DNA from: JAWLFY01 sp964462125
Lineage (GTDB): Bacteria > Planctomycetota > Planctomycetia > Pirellulales > Pirellulaceae
Length of the DNA: 11,539 nt
Assembly: GCA_964462125.1 (NCBI GenBank)
Contig: CAYWXT010000186.1
Span: 1 to 11,539 of the forward strand
Reading direction: 5' to 3'
The position numbers were made by a program, and so were the translations under genes. How positions within the stretch are numbered: position 1 is the first letter of the stretch; each line of letters opens with the position of its first letter. Under the pieces are notes generated by a model that was given only the letters and a program-made list of their open reading frames with translations, was not told the origin of the DNA and did no database searches. Shown one piece after another: positions 5,962-11,539 of this stretch.

Positions 5962-8900
5962 ATGATCGCCAAACTCATTGCCTGGTGCATCGACAACCGT
6001 TTCCTGGTGTTGGTGCTCGCTGTCCTCGTAACGGCGCTGGGCGTCTGGTCGACGTACACCAGTCCGATCGATGCTATTCCGGACCTGTCGGACGTGCAGG
6101 TCATCATCGACACCTCGTGGCCGGGACGCGACCCGCAGACGGTCGAAGACCAGATCACCTATCCACTGACCACGACGATGCTCGCCGTTCCTGGTGTCGC
6201 GGATGTGCGTGGGTTCAGCTTCTTCGGCTTCTCGTTTGTCTATGTGATTTTCGATGACGGGACCGACCTGTATTGGGCGCGCAGCCGGGTTCTGGAATAC
6301 ATGAACCAGGTGCAGGGGCGGCTGCCGGAGGGAGTCAACCCGTCGATCGGTCCCGACGCGACCGGGCTGGGGTGGGTTTACATCTATACGTTGGAAGACA
6401 CCACGGGCGAATACGACCTGGGGGAACTCCGGGCTCTGCAGGATTGGTACGTGCGGTACCAGCTCACCGGGGTCCCCGGCGTCGCGGAGGTCGCCACCGT
6501 GGGCGGAGCGGTAAGGCAGTACCAGGTGACGGTCGATCCGCGGAAGCTGCTCCGTTATCAGATCCCGCTGGAACTGGTTGTCGAGACGATCCGCGACTCG
6601 AACAACGACGTGGGAGGACGTTTGTTGGAGGTCACCGAGACGGAGCACTTCATCCGCGGTCGCGGCTACATCCAGAATATCGAGGATCTCGAGGACGTCG
6701 TCCTGTCGGCGACCGAGGATGGCACGCCGGTGCTGCTCAGCGACGTGGCCGACATTGCGATCGGTCCCGACATGCGTCGCGGGATCGCCGAAAAGAACGG
6801 GCAGGGGGAAGTGGTCGCCGGCGTGGTCGTGATGCGGCAAGGGGAAAATGCGCTGGAGGTGATCGAGGCGTCCAAGCAGAAGATCGAGGAGATCGAGGCC
6901 GGATTGCCCGACGGCGTCGTGATTCGCACCGCCTATGATCGAAGCGGGTTGATCCATCGCTCGATCCGCACGCTCAAAACAGTGCTCACCGAGGAACTGG
7001 CGATCACCGCCCTGATCTGCCTGGTCTTCCTGTTCCATATCCGCAGCGGTCTGGTGGCAGCGGCTGTGCTGCCCCTGGGGATCCTCGCTTCATTCATCGT
7101 GATGAATGCGATGGGGATCAATGCCAACATCATGTCGATCTCCGGAATCGCGGTCGCGATCGGGACGATGGTTGATTCATCGATCGTGATGGTGGAGAAC
7201 GTCCACAAGCATAAGGAGAAAGCCCCGCCGGGGACCGACCATTGGGAGCTGGTCAAGGTGGCGGCGCAGGAGGTGGGGCCGGGGCTATTCGTGGCCCTGT
7301 TGGTGATCACCATCTCGTTCCTGCCGGTGTTCGCGTTGGAGGGCCAAGGGGGGCGGCTTTTCAAGCCGCTGGCTTACACCAAAACCTTCGCGATGGCTGC
7401 CGCGGCGCTGATCGCCGTCACCCTCGTCCCAGTGCTGCTCGGGCTGTTCGTCCGCGGCAAGATTCATTCGGAGGCCAAGAACCCGCTGAACCGGTTCGTG
7501 GTTTGGCTTTACATGCCTTTCATCCGCTTTGCATTGCGGCACAAATTCACCAGCATGGCGATCGCCTTCGCCCTGCTGGCGGTGACGGCGGTTCCGATCA
7601 TGAAGACCGGAAGCGAGTTCATGCCGCCGCTGCGAGAGGGAGACATCCTCTACATGCCGACGACAGTGCCGGGAATCTCGGCGACCGAGGCCCGTCGCAC
7701 GTTGCAGATTCAGGACCAGCTGTTGGTGCAGTATCCCGAAGTGCAGGTCGTGCTGGGGAAGATTGGCCGGTTCGATACACCGACCGACCCAGCCCCGCTG
7801 TCGATGGTCGAGACGCACGTGACCCTGCGGCCGGAGGACGATTGGCCGCGGCGGCTCATCGAGACGGGGTACTTGGAAGGTCTGGCCGGAGAAATGCTCG
7901 CCGACCTTCGGGATGAGGGGATGCTGACCGAAGCCGGCCTCGAGCTGGATCCCGCCACCATCACCGAGCAAGCCGAAGGGATGGTCCGGGCCGACGTCAA
8001 CCGCCGCACCCGGGAGGAACTGATGCGGGCCCTCCACGCCGGCATGGCGCGGCTCAAGGAAGGCTACGACGAGCATCGACGCGAATTGCAGCAGCGGGGC
8101 GATTCGGTTCCCTCGCGGTTCTCGGAACAGGATCTGGAGGAGCGGTGGGCTGCCGATCTGCTCCGCCGCCAAATGGCCCGAACGCGGCTCCGTGTCCCCG
8201 AACGGATCACCACGCAGATGACCAATGATCTGGTCGAGATCCTCGAGTCCCAGGGGGGAATGGAGGCCGACCAGAAAGAACCCTCGATCGCCCACCTTCG
8301 CCAGCGCTGGCAAGGAGAGCTGAACGCCGACGACGTTCCCTTGGTCCGCACCACGTTCGCCGAACTCACCAAGGGGGAGATGGAGCAGGACATCGGCATT
8401 CCTGGCATGCCCAATTGGTGGCTGATGCCGATCGAGACCCGGCTCGGAATGTTGACCACGGGAATGAAAGGGCTGCTGGGGTTGAAGGTCTATGGGACCG
8501 ACCTCGATCAGCTCGCCGAACTGGGGACGCAGATTGAAGATGTGCTGCAGGACGTCCCAGGCACGCTCAGCGTGGTCGCCGAGCGGGCCATGGGCGGACA
8601 TTACCTCGACGTCACCGTCAACCGCCGGGCGGCCGCTCGGCATGGATTGAAGGTCGGCGACGTGCAACGCGTGATCGAGACGGCGATCGGGGGCATGAAT
8701 ATCGCCAGCACCGTCGAAGGACGCTATCGCTTTCCGATCAACGTTCGCTATCCCCGCGAGCTCCGCGACGATCCCGAGAAACTCCAGCGGATCCTGGTCT
8801 CCGCCCCCGGCGGTTCGCAGATCCCACTCGGGCAAGTCGCCGACATCGAGTTCGTCGATGGCCCTCCCGTGATCAAGAGCGAATCGGGGATGTTGTTGGT

Positions 8901-9651
8901 CAACGTTCCGGTCGATATCGAGTCCGACGTCGACATCGGCAGCTATGTCGACCGCGCCCAGGCGGCCCTCGACCAGGCCGTCGCCGAGGGGAGTCTGGAA
9001 ATCCCGGCCGGCTATTACACCCGCTGGAGCGGCCAATACGAGTTCATGCAGCAGGTCTTCGAGCGACTGGCGATGATCATTCCGGTCACCCTTGCGCTCA
9101 TCTTCATCTTGATCTATCTCAACATGAAGAACATCACCGAGACGCTGATCACGATGTTCACCCTGCCATTCGCCCTGGTCGGTGGTGTGTGGGGCATGTA
9201 CTGGCTCGATTACAACTGGAGCACAGCGGTGGCGATCGGGTTCATCGCCCTGGCGGGGCTGGCGGCCGAGACCGGGATCATCATGCACGTTTATCTCGAT
9301 CTGGCTTACAAGAAATACCGTCGCGAAATGGGCCGGCGGCTCACGCCCACTGAACTGTATAACGCCGTCATCGAAGGAGCGGTCTTGCGCGTACGCCCCA
9401 AGCTGATGACCGTACTGACCGACTTCATCGCCCTGATGCCGATCCTGTGGGCCACCACACCCGGAGCGGGCCCGATGAAGCGGATCGCGGTGCCGTTGAT
9501 CTTTGGCGTGATCACCTCGGCCGTCCACACCCTGGTGCTGATCCCCGTCTACTACACGTTGTACAAACGCTGGGAGCAGTGGAGAGAATCGCGACGGGTG
9601 GGCGGTCCCGGAACCGCAACGGAAGACCCCGCCGACGCCGAGGCCAGATAG
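5962..9651 (+). CDS. cusA: CusA-type Cu(I)/Ag(I) RND efflux pump with large porter insertion
   Basis: A 1229-residue proton-driven inner-membrane exporter of the heavy-metal RND (HME) group; E. coli CusA has about 1047. Twelve membrane segments are visible: one near residues 10-30, six between about 340 and 547, and five between about 1036 and 1200. TM4 reads AIGTMVDSSIVMVEN, the HME4 (copper/silver) signature rather than the DFG...DGA of Zn/Co pumps, with D405; E1103 (LAAETG) and K1147 (RVRPKLMT) complete the proton relay expected from CusA D405/E939/K984. The three periplasmic copper ligands M573/M623/M672 correspond to M565 (LYMPTT), M615 (LSMVET) and M830 (LGMLTT). Methionines at 271, 391, 403 and 410 also match CusA relay positions. 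The spacing from the first to the second ligand equals CusA (50), but that from the second to the third is 215 instead of 49: an extra ~166 residues lie at about 629-797. It follows cusB by 3 bp. Confidence 0.93.
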   Translation: MIAKLIAWCIDNRFLVLVLAVLVTALGVWSTYTSPIDAIPDLSDVQVIIDTSWPGRDPQTVEDQITYPLTTTMLAVPGVADVRGFSFFGFSFVYVIFDDGTDLYWARSRVLEYMNQVQGRLPEGVNPSIGPDATGLGWVYIYTLEDTTGEYDLGELRALQDWYVRYQLTGVPGVAEVATVGGAVRQYQVTVDPRKLLRYQIPLELVVETIRDSNNDVGGRLLEVTETEHFIRGRGYIQNIEDLEDVVLSATEDGTPVLLSDVADIAIGPDMRRGIAEKNGQGEVVAGVVVMRQGENALEVIEASKQKIEEIEAGLPDGVVIRTAYDRSGLIHRSIRTLKTVLTEELAITALICLVFLFHIRSGLVAAAVLPLGILASFIVMNAMGINANIMSISGIAVAIGTMVDSSIVMVENVHKHKEKAPPGTDHWELVKVAAQEVGPGLFVALLVITISFLPVFALEGQGGRLFKPLAYTKTFAMAAAALIAVTLVPVLLGLFVRGKIHSEAKNPLNRFVVWLYMPFIRFALRHKFTSMAIAFALLAVTAVPIMKTGSEFMPPLREGDILYMPTTVPGISATEARRTLQIQDQLLVQYPEVQVVLGKIGRFDTPTDPAPLSMVETHVTLRPEDDWPRRLIETGYLEGLAGEMLADLRDEGMLTEAGLELDPATITEQAEGMVRADVNRRTREELMRALHAGMARLKEGYDEHRRELQQRGDSVPSRFSEQDLEERWAADLLRRQMARTRLRVPERITTQMTNDLVEILESQGGMEADQKEPSIAHLRQRWQGELNADDVPLVRTTFAELTKGEMEQDIGIPGMPNWWLMPIETRLGMLTTGMKGLLGLKVYGTDLDQLAELGTQIEDVLQDVPGTLSVVAERAMGGHYLDVTVNRRAAARHGLKVGDVQRVIETAIGGMNIASTVEGRYRFPINVRYPRELRDDPEKLQRILVSAPGGSQIPLGQVADIEFVDGPPVIKSESGMLLVNVPVDIESDVDIGSYVDRAQAALDQAVAEGSLEIPAGYYTRWSGQYEFMQQVFERLAMIIPVTLALIFILIYLNMKNITETLITMFTLPFALVGGVWGMYWLDYNWSTAVAIGFIALAGLAAETGIIMHVYLDLAYKKYRREMGRRLTPTELYNAVIEGAVLRVRPKLMTVLTDFIALMPILWATTPGAGPMKRIAVPLIFGVITSAVHTLVLIPVYYTLYKRWEQWRESRRVGGPGTATEDPADAEAR
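7846..8350 (+). other. Lineage-specific insertion within the CusA porter domain
   Basis: Residues ~629-797 of the pump have no counterpart in E. coli CusA. The segment is highly charged and looks mostly helical (RRTREELMRALHAG, ARLKEGYDEHRREL, DLEERWAADLLRRQMART) and carries eight methionines (645, 654, 674, 688, 695, 738, 753, 767). It splits the porter region between TTERP-like strand HVTLRPEDDW and the helix leading to IPGMPNWWLMPI. Codon usage and frame are continuous with the rest of the gene, so it is part of the protein and not an assembly error. The boundaries are estimates from remembered CusA sequence. Confidence 0.75.
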
Positions 9652-9857
9652 GCCCGGTCAGCGCCTACTCCGCTGGATGGACAGAGCGAATCCTCGCGGG
9701 ATGTTCGGATTGGGCAAGCTGTTGCAGTGCTCGTCCCGTAGCTGATGCTGTCGGTTGCGACGGTCGAAGAGTCCTGATGTAACAACCAGGAGGGTTGTGC
9801 AACGTCGGTGGCCCGTCACCACGATCCACAAAACGGTTCAGCTCTCGGAACGCTCGA
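9652..9857 (+). other. Spacer between cusA and the TonB-dependent receptor
   Basis: A 206-bp gap that I read as non-coding. It contains one small perfect hairpin (9782-9798) and no T-tract terminator, so the receptor may be read from the cusA transcript or from its own promoter; no convincing -35/-10 pair is visible. The receptor frame is closed upstream by TAA at 9780-9782. Confidence 0.5.
9782..9798 (+). promoter_or_regulatory. Small hairpin presenting AGGAGG upstream of the receptor
   Basis: ACAACC (9782-9787) pairs exactly with GGTTGT (9793-9798) around the loop AGGAG, so a perfect Shine-Dalgarno core AGGAGG (9788-9793) sits in the loop and stem edge. It is 64 nt before the chosen ATG at 9858, too far to serve it. 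It could serve a leader peptide from the GTG at 9797 or be chance. Confidence 0.3.
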
Positions 9858-11539
9858 ATGAACAGGTCGGTCGCTTTCGCCACTGCTTGGCTGATGGGAC
9901 TCAGCGGATTGAGCTGGGGGGCTCATGCCAGTGGGTCTGGTTCACCCCCGAGGACGGCGTCTGAGGCGGGAACCGAGCTCGTCGCCGTTCAGGTGGACGA
10001 GCCGGTGCTGCCCCCGGTGGTCGTCACGCCTCCGGAGGATGCCGATTCGGCACCCGAGGAACCGGAAGAGCAGCGCGAAGCACCGGCGGCAGAGGCGGTT
10101 CCTCCGATGGCCCCGGCCTCGGATCCTGCGGCAGCCGACACTCCGGCAGCCGCCGCGCCAGCCGGCCCGTTTCCCAGTCTCCGCGCGCAGACCCTCGGCG
10201 ATCCCGGTGAGTTCGCCGAGCACAGCGGCGTCCTTCGCGGAGCAGCCTCCCTGTTGGACACGCCTGCCTCGGCGTCGATCCGCAGTCGCGAGGAGATCAC
10301 GCGTCGCCAGGCCCCCGACATGTTTCACGCCCTGCAGAACGAGGTCGGCGTGTTGATGCAGGCCACCGCGGCGGGCCAGGCGTCGCCGTTCGTCCGCGGC
10401 CTGACCGGCCAGCAGGTGTTGACCCTGGTCGATGGTATCCGCTTGAACAATTCGATCTTTCGCCGCGGCCCCAACCAGTACTTCAACACGATTGATCCCG
10501 GCATGATCCAACGGGTCGAAGTCCTCCGCGGCCAAGGTTCGGTGCTGTGGGGTTCTGATGCGATTGGGGGTGCGATCAATGTCGTCACTCGCGGCGCCGA
10601 CTCCCATCGCGGGCTGTACCACGGCGACTATCGGGGCCACGAGTTCACCCAGTACTACAACACCTCCAACTCCTCTCCTTATAGCCGGGTGAACGTTGAA
10701 GGTTGGATGGGGTCGACTGGTTTCTTCGGTGGCGGCAGTTTTTTGAACGTCCGCGACCTGGACACCGGCTTCGACACGTTCGGCCGCCAGCCGGGGACGA
10801 ACTACCAACAATACGCCGGGGATGTGAAGTTCAACTTCCTGCTCACCGAACGCAGCATGTTGACCTTTTCGATGCAGCACTTAGAGCAGGAAAACGTGCC
10901 GCGGAGCGATCGGTTTCCCGGCTATCCACTCGACCGGGACAACAGCAATACGTTCGCTGGTGCCCGCTTCTTCGACCCACAACAGCGCGACCTGAGCTAT
11001 TTGCGATATCAGGAAGTCGATCCGTTCGGCGGGCTGTTTGATGCTTTGACAATGACCGCCTCGTACCATCGTCAACGCGAAGTACAAAACCGCGGCGTTC
11101 CGACAACCCGTTTTCAAGAAACCGATGTTGAAACCACTGGCTTGCAAGCGGTGGCATCCAAGGATATCGGCGACGGGGGTAAGCTGACCAGCGGCGTCGA
11201 TTGGTACTACGACGATATCGATTCGGCATTTGGCGGTGCTGCCAGCGGTCCGATCGTTCCCGACGATGCCTGGTACCGTCGCACCGGCTGGTTTCTGAAC
11301 TGGGACGTGCCGCTGACGTCGCGGCTCGATGCAACCGCCGGCGTGCGCTACGAATCGATTGAAACCGCGGGGACGCCTGTTGTGGAGGACGATCCGGTTT
11401 TCATCAACCCCAGCTACGAGGACTGGATCACTCAAGTCGGCTTGACGTATGAACTGAACCGAGACGTCAACCTTTATGGCTCGATTGCGGAAGGCTTCCG
11501 CGCCCCGAACCTGGACGATTTGATGGCGAACAATCCGAA
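9858..11539 (+). CDS. TonB-dependent outer-membrane receptor (3' end beyond window)
   Basis: At least 560 residues of an outer-membrane TonB-dependent receptor, open to the window end. It begins with a signal peptide (MNRSVAFATAWLMGLSGLSWGAHA), then a candidate TonB box near VVVTP (54-58), then a Pro/Ala/Glu-rich linker to about residue 105. The plug domain covers about 137-245: SIRSREEITRRQAPDMFHAL, FVRGLTGQQVLTLVDGIRLNN, IQRVEVLRGQGSVLWGSDA and GGAINVVTR are canonical. Barrel strands follow, including the typical GFRAPNLDDL at 547-556; the last part of the barrel is missing. The ATG at 9858 is chosen for the signal peptide; an upstream in-frame TTG at 9795 would add a polar extension. The location behind a copper/silver pump suggests metal or metallophore traffic, but the ligand cannot be read from the sequence. 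Heme, siderophore and copper (OprC-like) receptors remain possible. Confidence 0.92.
   Translation, partial: MNRSVAFATAWLMGLSGLSWGAHASGSGSPPRTASEAGTELVAVQVDEPVLPPVVVTPPEDADSAPEEPEEQREAPAAEAVPPMAPASDPAAADTPAAAAPAGPFPSLRAQTLGDPGEFAEHSGVLRGAASLLDTPASASIRSREEITRRQAPDMFHALQNEVGVLMQATAAGQASPFVRGLTGQQVLTLVDGIRLNNSIFRRGPNQYFNTIDPGMIQRVEVLRGQGSVLWGSDAIGGAINVVTRGADSHRGLYHGDYRGHEFTQYYNTSNSSPYSRVNVEGWMGSTGFFGGGSFLNVRDLDTGFDTFGRQPGTNYQQYAGDVKFNFLLTERSMLTFSMQHLEQENVPRSDRFPGYPLDRDNSNTFAGARFFDPQQRDLSYLRYQEVDPFGGLFDALTMTASYHRQREVQNRGVPTTRFQETDVETTGLQAVASKDIGDGGKLTSGVDWYYDDIDSAFGGAASGPIVPDDAWYRRTGWFLNWDVPLTSRLDATAGVRYESIETAGTPVVEDDPVFINPSYEDWITQVGLTYELNRDVNLYGSIAEGFRAPNLDDLMANNP

Noticed and set aside
7285..9528. 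747-codon minus-strand open frame, and another at 5890-7038
   Set aside because: They lie entirely or almost entirely antisense to cusA, whose protein is fully recognisable. The translations are rich in His, Asp, Arg and Gln typical of the reverse of GC-rich codons and show no domain.
5962..9651. Zinc/cobalt/nickel CzcA-type pump
   Set aside because: TM4 has AIGTMVD instead of DFG...DGA, and all three CusA copper-ligand methionines are kept, so the copper/silver class fits better.
9652..9857. Cobalamin riboswitch upstream of the TonB-dependent receptor
   Set aside because: CCAGGAG at 9786-9792 resembles part of the B12 box, but the other conserved blocks of the riboswitch are not visible and the motif is explained by a small hairpin.
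1..11539. CRISPR array, tRNA, rRNA, insertion sequence or integrase
   Set aside because: No regularly spaced repeats, tRNA cloverleaf, rRNA stretches or transposase-like proteins were seen on either strand.

Overview
The window looks like a piece of a planctomycete chromosome, probably a Pirellulales/Rhodopirellula-like lineage. This is inferred from high GC coding sequence, few clear Shine-Dalgarno sites, a small membrane protein with the N-terminal NPYAP motif common in planctomycete proteins, and an LL-diaminopimelate aminotransferase. No rRNA, tRNA, CRISPR array, transposase or integrase is visible.

Layout. Positions 1-379 hold no gene I can support, but contain a perfect 17-bp tandem duplication (220-253) and a strong GC-rich hairpin (318-345) just beyond the 3' end of the first gene. 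On the minus strand come dapL (380-1651) and, upstream of it, a small multi-pass membrane protein (1784-2431). A 116-bp divergent intergenic region separates that gene from a plus-strand soluble histidine kinase without a sensor domain (2548-3276). An imperfect long inverted repeat (3288-3350) and an AT-richer stretch with a partial sigma-54-like -24/-12 element (3454-3467) follow.

The rest is a plus-strand metal-handling cluster: a secreted Cys-rich small protein (3510-3908), a CusB-type periplasmic adaptor with metal-binding modules at both ends (4039-5958), a CusA-type RND pump (5962-9651), and a TonB-dependent outer-membrane receptor cut off by the window end (9858-11539). The pump keeps the three periplasmic methionines and the proton-relay residues of Cu(I)/Ag(I) exporters (HME4 class), so the likely job is copper/silver removal from the periplasm or cytoplasm. 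No outer-membrane CusC/TolC-like gene is in the window.

The most unusual points are a Met-rich, highly charged insertion of about 166 residues in the CusA porter region between the second and third copper-binding methionines, the Cys-cluster secreted protein that opens the cluster, the double-ended metal-binding adaptor, and an importer-type receptor directly behind an exporter.
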